Assembly: GCA_038323475.1 (NCBI GenBank)
Contig: JBBQHA010000072.1
Span: forward strand, 1 to 16,511
DNA: 16,511 bases
Direction: 5' to 3'
Source: SZAS-103 sp038323475
GTDB lineage: Bacteria; Pseudomonadota; Gammaproteobacteria; Xanthomonadales; Xanthomonadaceae
Both the position numbers and the translations under genes were made by a program. A model generated the notes under the pieces. That model had not been told where the DNA came from. It did no database searches and saw nothing but the letters and a program-made list of their open reading frames with translations. Positions 6,792 to 14,231 of this stretch are shown here, one piece after another (within the stretch, counting starts at the first letter, position 1; each line of letters opens with the position of its first letter).

Positions 6792-9248
6792 TCAGTGCGT
6801 GGATGCCGGTTGCGGCGGCGCGTCCAGGTGCGCACGCAGGAAACCCGCGATACCGGTCCATAGCACGAGTTCGTTCTTCTGCTTGAATCCGCCATGCCCT
6901 TCAAAGGCGAACGCCATCATCGTCGGCGGCCTCCCGGCCAGGTTGAGCATGCGAATGAGGCGTCTGCTGTGTTCGAATTCGACGCGATCGTCTTCGGTGC
7001 CGTGCGCGAGCATCACCGGCAGCGTCAGTTCCTTGTAGCGGTACAACGGCGCATAGGCACGCATCGACTCGGCGTCGGTCGCTGGATTGCCGATGGCTTT
7101 CTCCAGCGCCTTGCGTCCGCTGGCGGTCCATGAGGCGTCGCTCGCGGTGAACAGCAGCAACTGGTCGCTCACGCCGGCGATCGAAACCGCGCAGCGGAAC
7201 CGCTGCGGCCAGCGGATCGCCGACACCAGGGCGGAATATCCGCCATAGCTCGCACCGACCACGCACATGCGCTCCGGATCGAGCGGAAACTGGGCGAGGG
7301 CAACGCGCGTCGCTGCGTCGATGTCGTCCTCGATCAGGTTGCCGAAGTGGCGTTCGCCGGCTTCGCGGAACGAACGCCCATACCCTTCCGATCCGCGGAA
7401 ATTCACCTGTAGCACCGCATAGCCGAGCGATGCGAACAACTGTACGGCCGGATCGAATTCCAGCGTGTCGCGCACCCCGATCGGCCCGCCGTGCGAATAG
7501 ACGACCAGGGGCGACTTGCCGTGCGCGTTGACCGGCAGCGTCAGGTAGGCCTCGATCGGCAAGCCGTCGCTGCCCTTGGCGTGGACGACCTGGGCCGGGG
7601 CAAGGTGCTTGTCCCTCAGCCACGGAGCGGAATCTTCCACCAGCGCGACGGTCGCGCGTTCGAGGGCGAAGTGGTAGATCTGGCTTGGACGATCGCTTCC
7701 CTGCACCGCGATGATGAAGTTCTTGCCGGCTTCGTCGCGGTCGAGGATCTTCGTCGTCAGACCCGGAAACGCCTTCGCGAGACGCTCCCCGATCGCACGT
7801 TCGTCCTGGTCGAAATAGTCGACGACTTCCTTCCCGTCTTCGTAATACGTCGCGCCTGTAAGCCGATGATGCGCGTCGAACTTCACCGACTCGACATCCC
7901 TGCCCGGTTTGCTGAAGAGCGTGCGACCGATCGTGCGCGTGGCCGGATCGAACTCGACGAGTTCACGCTGGCCGCGATCCTTGTCGCTCAGGCCATAGAA
8001 CACGCTACCGTCGGCGGAGAGCATCAGCGGGCGGAAGCCGGTCTGTTCGTCGATCGTGAGGACAGGCTGGAATTTCCCGTTCTCGCCGTGGAACAGCACC
8101 AGCTTGTCGCCCTGTTTCGCGATGGCGCCGCGCAATTCGCCGCGCCCATCGGTGATCCAGCCGACCGCGTCGTCGACGCCGTGGCTGATCCGCGCGGAGA
8201 ACTCGAACTGCTGGCGCCCGAACGTGCCCGGTCCAGAAATGTCGAGTTTGTGGACAACCATGGCTCCGCCCACGTTGCTCTCGAACAGCACATGGTCCGG
8301 GTCGCCGGGGACGGGGCCGAGAATGTATCCCGAATGCGGGATCTCGATCTCGACATGGCTGCGGCCGCTGGCACCGGCATCGCCGATCCGTTCGATCAGC
8401 GGGTCGCGGCCTCCCGACGATTCGACGGCGAGCACCTGGTCGCTCATCCACTCCAGGTCCGTGATCCGCGTCGTTCGCGTGAGCAACCGCGTCTGCTGCT
8501 CGGCCTTGAGGTCGATCAGGTCCAGGTGCCATGCATCGCGTTCGTAGATCGCCTCGGCGAGCAGGTCGCCGCGCGGGTTGAGACTGAGCGATTGCACCCG
8601 CGAGTCGCGCCATAGGTCCTCGACCGCGATCGGCAGCTTTCCCGCATCGGGCGGCAACAACGTCTTTTCCAGGTCCGCATCGGACTTGTCCGCTTGCGCG
8701 GCACGCGCAGCCGCGTAGAAATCGGGGAACGGATCGGCGTAGTGGCCGGTGAAGGCGAAGTGGTACTTGGCATAGATCGCCGGATGGTTCTTGCGCAGCC
8801 AGTCGATGCTGCCGAGGCCGCGATTCGGCGCATGGATCCTCGCCGAAGAACCATTCGGGCGATACATGAGGTCGCCCGGATAGTTGATGACCCCGGGCCG
8901 CACCTGGAAGCGGAATTCCGGATCGTCCTTCAGGTTGTAGACGAAGCGGAACATGGCCACGCCGAACTCGATGCGGTCCCAACGGTATTCGCCGGCGGTC
9001 GCGACGTAAAGATTGGCCGACTTGCCGGGCGGGAGGTCGCCGATCGTCTCGCCGCCGAACATCGAACCCTGGCGGGCGATATGCAGGAGGGAGATCGGTT
9101 CGGAACCGTCGACATCGATCACCACCAGCCCTTCGCCGGGGCCGAGCACCGGTACTTGCCCGAAAGGCACCTTGCGCATCGACGCATCGGCGTCCATCGC
9201 GATCGCCATCAGCGCACACGCAGCCAAGCACGCAAGAATCCGCGTCAT
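6792..9248 (-). CDS. Secreted S9 family (prolyl oligopeptidase-like) peptidase
   Basis: An 818-residue protein starting with a signal peptide (MTRILACLAACALMAIAMDADA). The middle section (about 180-560) has repeated WD/TolB-like stretches expected of the beta-propeller that gates S9 enzymes. The C-terminal alpha/beta-hydrolase domain contains YSHGGP, the nucleophile motif GASYGG (Ser near 667), HGTEDDRV (Asp near 753) and EGHGG (His near 785), a complete catalytic triad. It should cleave short peptides, often after proline or alanine, in the periplasm or outside. The N-terminal region of about 150 residues ahead of the propeller is an extra segment I do not recognise. I chose ATG 9248 rather than the GTG at 9254: AGGAG at 9258-9254 is ideally spaced for the ATG but overlaps the GTG. 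The gene converges with phzF with only a nine-base gap. Confidence 0.93.
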   Translation of the reverse strand: MTRILACLAACALMAIAMDADASMRKVPFGQVPVLGPGEGLVVIDVDGSEPISLLHIARQGSMFGGETIGDLPPGKSANLYVATAGEYRWDRIEFGVAMFRFVYNLKDDPEFRFQVRPGVINYPGDLMYRPNGSSARIHAPNRGLGSIDWLRKNHPAIYAKYHFAFTGHYADPFPDFYAAARAAQADKSDADLEKTLLPPDAGKLPIAVEDLWRDSRVQSLSLNPRGDLLAEAIYERDAWHLDLIDLKAEQQTRLLTRTTRITDLEWMSDQVLAVESSGGRDPLIERIGDAGASGRSHVEIEIPHSGYILGPVPGDPDHVLFESNVGGAMVVHKLDISGPGTFGRQQFEFSARISHGVDDAVGWITDGRGELRGAIAKQGDKLVLFHGENGKFQPVLTIDEQTGFRPLMLSADGSVFYGLSDKDRGQRELVEFDPATRTIGRTLFSKPGRDVESVKFDAHHRLTGATYYEDGKEVVDYFDQDERAIGERLAKAFPGLTTKILDRDEAGKNFIIAVQGSDRPSQIYHFALERATVALVEDSAPWLRDKHLAPAQVVHAKGSDGLPIEAYLTLPVNAHGKSPLVVYSHGGPIGVRDTLEFDPAVQLFASLGYAVLQVNFRGSEGYGRSFREAGERHFGNLIEDDIDAATRVALAQFPLDPERMCVVGASYGGYSALVSAIRWPQRFRCAVSIAGVSDQLLLFTASDASWTASGRKALEKAIGNPATDAESMRAYAPLYRYKELTLPVMLAHGTEDDRVEFEHSRRLIRMLNLAGRPPTMMAFAFEGHGGFKQKNELVLWTGIAGFLRAHLDAPPQPASTH

Positions 9249-9410
9249 CCCCACTCCTGACTCGAGCCCCGCTGGCGATCATGCCTTATGAAGGACAGGC
9301 ACGCACGGACGCCATTCCGGACTCGACGCCTGCGCTGCGCACGATCGCGCTCGTTCGGTTGCAACTTGCATGTCCTGCCGCAGGCGTCATTCGGCGCGTC
9401 GTCCACGGCC

Positions 9411-9681
9411 ATGGCGCAAATGATTCTTCCGGACGGGCTTGGGGACTTGCTGGATGGCATCGCGAGCGGTGGCAAGGAACTGCTGCAGGAGCAACCGGAA
9501 CCGGGTGCGGACACCGCCCGCGTCGACGGCCGCATCGGGGTTCGCGCTGAACTATTTCGAAGCGGGCCATGATGTCGACGTCTGGTGGTGGCCGGACCTC
9601 GTGATGGACGGCGGCATCGCCGCCTTTATCGGCATCTGCATCGGTTGGTGGCTGCGTCGCAGGCTGAACCTGGCGAAGTGA
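9411..9681 (+). pseudogene. Probable frameshifted small single-helix membrane protein
   Basis: Two reading frames look like halves of one small gene. The first, from ATG 9411, reads MAQMILPDGLGDLLDGIASG and continues as an acidic, normal-looking sequence to about 9536. The second, one base further on, reads FALNYFEAGHDVDVWWWPDL, then MDGGIAAFIGICIGWWLRRRLNLAK, ending at the TGA of 9679-9681. The second half has strong third-position GC bias and one transmembrane helix with a positive C-terminal tail. Removing one G from the GGGG run near 9536-9539 would join them into a protein of about 89 residues. As written, the first frame stops at 9570-9572. It could be a real mutation, a sequencing error, programmed frameshifting, or two unrelated fragments. 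No ribosome site is evident and I recognise no family. Confidence 0.4.
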
Positions 9682-9763
9682 TCGGCCGCGACACGTCCTG
9701 ATCGTTGTCGTCCGCGGCGCAGCGAAGATCGCGCTCGTGACCGTCGCGCCTATTCCTGCTGCC

Positions 9764-9787
9764 GGATCCTTCACTGCGTTCAGGACA
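9764..9787. repeat. Short motif resembling a dispersed intergenic repeat
   Basis: The motif GGATCCTTCACTGCGTTCAG followed by GACAG resembles a short repeat (reverse reading CTGAACGCAGTGAAGGATCC) that I recall from intergenic regions of many GC-rich proteobacteria. Only one copy is visible in this window, so the call rests on recall and not on repetition seen here. Confidence 0.35.
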
Positions 9788-9857
9788 GCGGCAGAAAGGG
9801 CGATGCCATCCCCGGCGTTGCGGCTACCATGTCCACAGTCCAAGTCCAGGAGCCATC

Positions 9858-11636
9858 ATGCCGTCGAGTCGCAACTTATGCCTTGCCACCCTCCTGTGTT
9901 TCGGAACTGGCGCAGCCCTCGCGTCGGTTCCCGATCCACTATCCACGATCGCCGAGCGCTCCGGTTTTCAGAGAACCGGCCGCTACGAGGAAGTCGTCGC
10001 GCTGTGCGAAGCGTTCGCGAAGACATATCCAGACGCCGTGCGCTGCATCGACTTCGGCTCAACGCCGGAGAATCGCACCATGAAGGCGCTGGTCGTCACC
10101 CGTACCGGTGCGTTCACACCCGAACAGGCGCATGCGCAAGATGTTCCGGTGCTGCTGATCCAGGGCGGCATCCACGCGGGCGAGATCGACGGCAAGGATG
10201 CGGGCTTCCTCGCACTGCGCGAGGCGCTCGACGGCAAGGCCGCGAAAGGCGCGCTCGACAAGCTCGTGTGGATCTTCGTGCCGGTGTTCAACGTCGACGG
10301 CCACGAACGCTTCGGCGCGTGGAACCGGCCGAACCAGCGCGGCCCCGAACAGATGGGCTGGCGCACGACCGCGCAGAACTTCAACCTCAATCGCGACTAC
10401 GTGAAGGCCGACGCGCTGGAGATGAAGAAGATGCTGCGCCTCATCGATGGGTGGGACCCGATCGCCTATGTCGACCTGCACGTGACCGACGGCGCGAAGT
10501 TCCAGCACGACGTCTCGATCACCGTCGAGCCCGTGCATTCGGGCGATGCGGAACTGCGCGTGGCCGGCAAGGCGATGCGCGACGCGGTGATCGCGAAACT
10601 CGCGGTGCAGGGTTCGAAACCGCTCGCGTTCTATCCGGCCTTCATCGGCAACGACGATCCCGCGACCGGTTTCGCGGACGGCGTTCCGACGCCGCGCTAT
10701 TCGCATGGCTACATGCCCCTGCGCAACCGCTTCGGCATGCTCGTCGAGACGCACTCGTGGAAGGACTATCCGACCCGCGTGCGCATCACCCGCAATGCGA
10801 TCGTCGCGATGCTCGAGCAGACCGCGCAACATGGCGACGCATGGCTGAAGCTTGCGCACGACGCCGACGCGCGCGCGATGCGACTCGGCGGACAGACCGT
10901 GCCGCTCGACTACAAGGCGACCGACGCCGCGCACACGATCGACTTCCTCGGCTACGCCTACACTCGCACGCCGTCGGACGTGTCGGGCGCGCTGATGACG
11001 CGCTACGACGAACGCAAACCCACGATCTGGAAAATCCCGCTGCACGACGACGTGCAGCCGAGTGCGACCATCGTTGCGCCGACCGGCGGATATGTCGTGC
11101 CGCTCGCACACGTGGATCTCGTCGCGAGGACCCTCTTTTTGCACGGCATTGAGTTCCGCTTCCTCTTGCATACATGGCCGCATGCGGCGGTGGAAACCTT
11201 CCGCGCCGACAAGGCCACGTTCGCGACCGCGTCGAATGAGAGCCACCAGCGCCTGACGATTGCAGGCGCATGGACAACGGAAGCCCGCGATATCGGCGCC
11301 GGCGCGCTGTTCGTCCCGATCGCGCAACCGAAGGCGCGACTGGTCATCGAACTGTTCGAACCGCAGGCGCCCGATTCGCTCGCAGCCTGGGGCGAGTTCA
11401 ACAACGCGTTCGAGCAGAAGGAATACATGGAGGCCTACGTCGCCGAAGACGTCGCCCGCGCGCAACTCGCAGCCGATCCCGCGCTCGCCGCCGCGTTCCG
11501 GAAGAAACTTGCCGACGATCCCGCGTTCGCCAAGGATCCGGACGCACGCCTGGATTTCTTCTATCGCCGCAGCCCGTCGTGGGACGATCGCTTCGACCTG
11601 TATCCGGTCATGCGCATCGCGACGGTTCCCGAATAG
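9858..11636 (+). CDS. Secreted M14 family zinc carboxypeptidase
   Basis: A 592-residue protein with a signal peptide (residues 1-22, ending ALAS). The M14 catalytic domain starts near residue 40. GGIHAGEIDGKDAG supplies zinc ligands His106 and Glu109, NFNLNRDY supplies substrate-binding Arg179, YVDLHVTD supplies the third zinc ligand His208, and LVETHSWKDY supplies the catalytic Glu297. All key residues are present, so it should remove C-terminal residues from peptides in the periplasm or outside. The region after about residue 320 is a long C-terminal extension with beta-rich segments, larger than in classical carboxypeptidases (about 300 residues) and probably an accessory domain. AGGAG (9848-9852) five bases before the ATG supports the start. 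The DUF72 gene follows after 16 bases and may be co-transcribed. Confidence 0.93.
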   Translation: MPSSRNLCLATLLCFGTGAALASVPDPLSTIAERSGFQRTGRYEEVVALCEAFAKTYPDAVRCIDFGSTPENRTMKALVVTRTGAFTPEQAHAQDVPVLLIQGGIHAGEIDGKDAGFLALREALDGKAAKGALDKLVWIFVPVFNVDGHERFGAWNRPNQRGPEQMGWRTTAQNFNLNRDYVKADALEMKKMLRLIDGWDPIAYVDLHVTDGAKFQHDVSITVEPVHSGDAELRVAGKAMRDAVIAKLAVQGSKPLAFYPAFIGNDDPATGFADGVPTPRYSHGYMPLRNRFGMLVETHSWKDYPTRVRITRNAIVAMLEQTAQHGDAWLKLAHDADARAMRLGGQTVPLDYKATDAAHTIDFLGYAYTRTPSDVSGALMTRYDERKPTIWKIPLHDDVQPSATIVAPTGGYVVPLAHVDLVARTLFLHGIEFRFLLHTWPHAAVETFRADKATFATASNESHQRLTIAGAWTTEARDIGAGALFVPIAQPKARLVIELFEPQAPDSLAAWGEFNNAFEQKEYMEAYVAEDVARAQLAADPALAAAFRKKLADDPAFAKDPDARLDFFYRRSPSWDDRFDLYPVMRIATVPE

Positions 11637-11652
11637 GACGACGCCTCGACGC

Positions 11653-12441
11653 ATGGATCGCGTACGCATCGGTTGTGCAGGCTGGTCGATCCCGGGGCGA
11701 CACGCCGCGGCGTTCCCGCGCGACGGCGCGCATCTGCAGCGCTATGCGGCCGTGTTCGACTGTGTCGAGATCGATTCGTCGTTCCATCGCCCGCACCGTC
11801 CGCGGACGTACCGCAACTGGGCGGAGTCCGTGCCGGCGGGGTTCCGCTTTTCGGTGAAGATGCCGAAGGCGATCAGCCATCTCGCGCGGCTGCGTCATTG
11901 CGATTCGCTGCTCGAACAATTCCTGGCGCAGGCCGAGCAACTCGGCGCCAAGCTGGGGTTCCTGCTGCTGCAATTGCCGCCGAGCCTGGCGTTCGACGCG
12001 CGTTCCGCGTTGCGATTCTTCGATCACCTGCGCACGCGCTACGCCGGAGCGGTTGGTTGCGAACCGCGCCATCCATCGTGGTTCAACGCAGAAGTCGATC
12101 GGGCATTGTGCGAACGCGGCATCGCACGTGTGGCGGCCGATCCTTTTAGGGTGCCGCGCGCTGCGATCCCCGGCGGCGCCCGGACGATCGAATACGTCCG
12201 CCTGCACGGATCGCCCCGGATGTACTACGACGCGTACCCGCCGGCCGCGCTGGAACGCATCGCGCGCCGCCTGGGCCGCGCCGATGCGGAGGTGTCCGAA
12301 CGCTGGTGCATCTTCGACAACACCGCGCTCGGCCACGCGACGACCGATGCCATTGCCCTGCAGGAAAGCACCAGAGCCGGTCCCCGGCGTCAGCCGGTGG
12401 AGCCGACCACTTTCCAGGTGCCGACCGTACCGCCGACCTGA
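11653..12441 (+). CDS. DUF72 domain-containing protein (YecE-like)
   Basis: A 262-residue cytoplasmic protein. It opens with VRIGCAGWSIP, then AVFDCVEIDSSFHRPHRPRTYRNWAESVP and GFRFSVKMPKAISH; these strand-and-loop blocks define the DUF72 TIM-barrel-like family. LGFLLLQLPPS, GCEPRHPSWF, YVRLHGSPRMYY and WCIFDNTALGHATTDAIALQ follow in the usual order. The molecular function of the family is not established. The start was set at ATG 11653 because MDRVRIGCAGW matches the family N-terminus; sequence further upstream in this frame is antisense-like within the M14 gene. The last 15-20 residues (after LQEST) lie beyond the conserved end and overlap by 52 bases the end of the minus-strand gene, so the tail is probably read-through to the next stop. 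Confidence 0.88.
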   Translation: MDRVRIGCAGWSIPGRHAAAFPRDGAHLQRYAAVFDCVEIDSSFHRPHRPRTYRNWAESVPAGFRFSVKMPKAISHLARLRHCDSLLEQFLAQAEQLGAKLGFLLLQLPPSLAFDARSALRFFDHLRTRYAGAVGCEPRHPSWFNAEVDRALCERGIARVAADPFRVPRAAIPGGARTIEYVRLHGSPRMYYDAYPPAALERIARRLGRADAEVSERWCIFDNTALGHATTDAIALQESTRAGPRRQPVEPTTFQVPTVPPT

Positions 12442-12686
12442 TCGCGCAGTTGTCCGGAATCTCCCGGCTTGGCCGTCTCGAAGACCAGGCCCGCCATGAA
12501 GACATTGGGACCGCCGGTCTTGCTTTGCACGGAAAGGCCGGCGACGCTGAGTTGCTCCCACTTGCCGGACTGATGGGTCATCCATCCACCCGGAGGCGAC
12601 AGCCAAGTCTGGCCGCTCTTGATGAAGAGCCCTTCGGGTTCCGCCTGGCCAGGAATGGTGCCCTGGACTGAAATCATCTTCGACAT
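12390..12686 (-). CDS. Hypothetical protein, 98 residues
   Basis: I do not recognise this protein. It starts MSKMISVQGTIPGQAEPEGL and is rich in Gly, Ser, Val and Trp, with alternating hydrophobic stretches (EQLSVAGLSVQ, VFMAGLVFETA, GTVGTWKVVGS) that suggest a small beta-sheet fold. It has no cysteine, no transmembrane helix and no signal peptide. Its amino-acid make-up is that of a real protein, unlike the Arg- and Ala-rich shadows around it, and GAGGG lies four bases before the ATG at 12686. The frame stays open far upstream, but that part is antisense to the rhodanese gene. It converges with DUF72 with a 52-base overlap and is divergent from the rhodanese gene across 222 bases. Confidence 0.65.
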   Translation of the reverse strand: MSKMISVQGTIPGQAEPEGLFIKSGQTWLSPPGGWMTHQSGKWEQLSVAGLSVQSKTGGPNVFMAGLVFETAKPGDSGQLRDQVGGTVGTWKVVGSTG

Positions 12687-12908
12687 ACCGCCCTCGGGGG
12701 TTGAGCGATCCGGTCCACAGATTAGACCCGCCTCGGAGGCCGCGCAACCGCGTGCCGGACGCCGCCGCCATCGCCCTGGCCCGACCTGCCCAGCCAAAGC
12801 CCGGTCCCGCACGGCGTCAGGTTCAGAGAATGTTCCGCCGTCAAGCCGCAATGTTCTCCGGCATCGATCCAGCGTTTCCCACGACACGTCCTCCACCGGA
12901 GACCACCC

Positions 12909-13619
12909 ATGAACTTGCGTCCGCTGATCCTCCTGATCGCGCTGGTGCATGGTGTCGCTGCAGCGCAAGTCGCCCCGGAGACGACGGCCGGCATCGGCGA
13001 CCCCGCGACGAAGATGCATGATTCCGCCACTGTTCCCGACGCGGCGCCTTTCGCCAGCAACGCCAGCCAGCCAGACGCCACCAGTCCCGTGGTTGCCATG
13101 CAGGGCGTCGCCGCGGCAGCAAGCGATCGCGACACCGGACTTCCCGGCAGCGAACCCGACCGCTTGCAGGTCGTCAAGCCGGACATCCCCAATCCCGCCA
13201 TCGACATGAACGCGTACCTGCGCGTGTCGAACGAGGCAGCCGAGCACCGGCAATCGCATCGCGTGTCCGAGGAAGACTTCCTGCGCATGAGCCGCGAACC
13301 CGGAACGATCGTCCTGGATGCCAGGAGTGCGGAGAAATACCGGCTCCTGCACGTGAGGGGTGCGATCAACCTGAGTTTTCCGGACATCACCATCGACAGC
13401 CTGAAGCAGGCGATCCCCGACAAGACGACGCGGATCCTCATCTACTGCAACAACAATTTCTCCGGAGCCGAGAAACCCTTCCCGAGCAAGCTGCCCAGCG
13501 CGTCGCTGAACCTGTCGACCTACATCGCGCTGTACAGCTATGGCTACGAGAACGTGTACGAACTTGGACCCCTGGTCGACCTGAAGCTGTCGAAACTTCC
13601 GTTCGAGGGCATCGAGTAG
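12909..13619 (+). CDS. Exported rhodanese-like domain protein
   Basis: A 236-residue protein with a signal peptide (residues 1-19, LILLIALVHGVAAAQ). A low-complexity Ala/Pro/Asp-rich stretch runs to about residue 95, and a rhodanese fold occupies about 115-232. VSEEDFLRM, IVLDARSAEKYRLLHVRGAINL (134-155) and ILIYCNNNF (177-184) are the standard blocks; Cys180 is the expected sulfur-carrying or redox-active residue. The segment after it (FSGAEKPFPSKLPSASLN) is longer than the short loop of classical sulfurtransferases. This suggests a variant that may bind rather than transfer sulfur, so the substrate is unknown. GGAGA at 12898-12902 supports the ATG. A small GC hairpin lies 17 bases after the stop. 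Confidence 0.87.
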   Translation: MNLRPLILLIALVHGVAAAQVAPETTAGIGDPATKMHDSATVPDAAPFASNASQPDATSPVVAMQGVAAAASDRDTGLPGSEPDRLQVVKPDIPNPAIDMNAYLRVSNEAAEHRQSHRVSEEDFLRMSREPGTIVLDARSAEKYRLLHVRGAINLSFPDITIDSLKQAIPDKTTRILIYCNNNFSGAEKPFPSKLPSASLNLSTYIALYSYGYENVYELGPLVDLKLSKLPFEGIE

Positions 13620-13636
13620 GTCGCGACCACGCCCTT

Positions 13637-13655
13637 GCCCGGGAAAGGACCGGGC
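13637..13655 (+). terminator. Possible weak terminator hairpin after the rhodanese gene
   Basis: A perfect 6-bp stem, GCCCGG with CCGGGC, encloses the 7-base loop GAAAGGA, starting 17 bases after the stop codon. There is no run of T after it, so it is not a canonical intrinsic terminator. It may only stabilise the 3' end of the message. Confidence 0.25.
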
Positions 13656-13717
13656 TGATCGACCGCATCGCGCGATAATCGACCCTGCCCCTCCCGGCAG
13701 CGTCGGCGACATCCCAT

Positions 13718-14086
13718 ATGCATATCGGCAACCTCCATGCGGACGCATCGCCACCGCACGATGGCGAACGCTTCGAAACGCTGCTGGCCCACAAGGGCCT
13801 AGTCATCGAGCGGATCCTGAGTTCGTCGCGCATCGCAGCGCAGGCATGCGTCCAGCAGCACGACGAATGGGTAGCGCTGCTGCAGGGCGAAGCCATGCTC
13901 GATGTCGCCGGAGCGCAGGTCGCGCTGAAACCCGGGGACCATTTATTCCTTCCATCGGGAACGCCGCATACGGTGCTGAGCGTCTCCGACGGCGCGATCT
14001 GGCTTGCAATCCACCTGCACGCAACCAATCATGGGTCAGCCGCGATGCCGCAGAACGGCATCGTCCCTACGCAAGCCAGTCCGTGA
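13718..14086 (+). CDS. Small cupin domain protein
   Basis: A 122-residue single-domain cupin. The first cupin motif is represented by QQHDEWVALLQGEAMLDVAG (47-66) and the second by LKPGDHLFLPSGTPHTVLS (70-88). Metal-binding candidates are His48, Glu50 and His84. QHDEWVALLQGEA and LPSGTPHTV are typical of small YbgA/phosphoribosylaminomonophosphate-like cupins annotated only as cupin. No substrate can be assigned. The ribosome site is weak. It sits 98 bases after the rhodanese gene and 145 bases before the halogenase; a hairpin in the latter gap suggests the halogenase may be a separate transcript. Confidence 0.85.
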   Translation: MHIGNLHADASPPHDGERFETLLAHKGLVIERILSSSRIAAQACVQQHDEWVALLQGEAMLDVAGAQVALKPGDHLFLPSGTPHTVLSVSDGAIWLAIHLHATNHGSAAMPQNGIVPTQASP

Positions 14087-14090
14087 ACCC

Positions 14091-14122
14091 GCGCGTCCCG
14101 CGCCCCTCCCGGGAGGACGCGC
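14091..14122 (+). terminator. GC-rich hairpin after the cupin gene
   Basis: An 8-bp stem, GCGCGTCC (14091-14098) with GGACGCGC (14115-14122), encloses 16 bases. A nested perfect palindrome CCTCCCGGGAGG (14105-14116) offers an alternative fold. It begins four bases after the cupin stop codon, a normal place for a terminator, but no T-run follows. Terminator, attenuator or chance structure are all possible. Confidence 0.35.
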
Positions 14123-14231
14123 AAGCGGCCAGCCCTGGCAGCGGCGTGGCGACCGCAGGACATTGAACAGTACGGACCGACGAAAATCGCCTCACGGCGG
14201 CAAACAGCGCACACAGGGAATTATCGAAACA

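Larger units (their letters stand above)
9249..9857. other. Intergenic region between divergent S9 and M14 peptidase genes
   Basis: These 609 bases separate two divergent secreted-peptidase genes and must hold both promoters, although I cannot place convincing -35/-10 pairs. The middle holds the broken small membrane-protein candidate at 9411-9681, and a repeat-like motif lies at 9764-9787. The part next to the S9 gene (9255-9410) shows nothing coding that I trust. Confidence 0.6.

Noticed and set aside
7491..8615. 374-codon plus-strand frame inside the S9 peptidase
   Set aside because: Antisense shadow of a gene with a full catalytic triad; no recognisable domain.
9281..9550. 89-codon plus-strand frame starting MPYEGQARTD
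   Set aside because: Its first part looks mildly protein-like, but it lacks a ribosome site, degrades to Arg/Gly-rich sequence and occupies the likely S9 promoter region.
10059..11669. 536-codon minus-strand frame opposite the M14 gene
   Set aside because: Long only because of high GC; the opposite strand has all zinc-ligand and catalytic residues.
12687..13754. Upstream extension of the 98-residue minus-strand protein to 454 codons
   Set aside because: The extension is antisense to the rhodanese gene and has shadow-like composition; the ribosome site and composition support a start at 12686.
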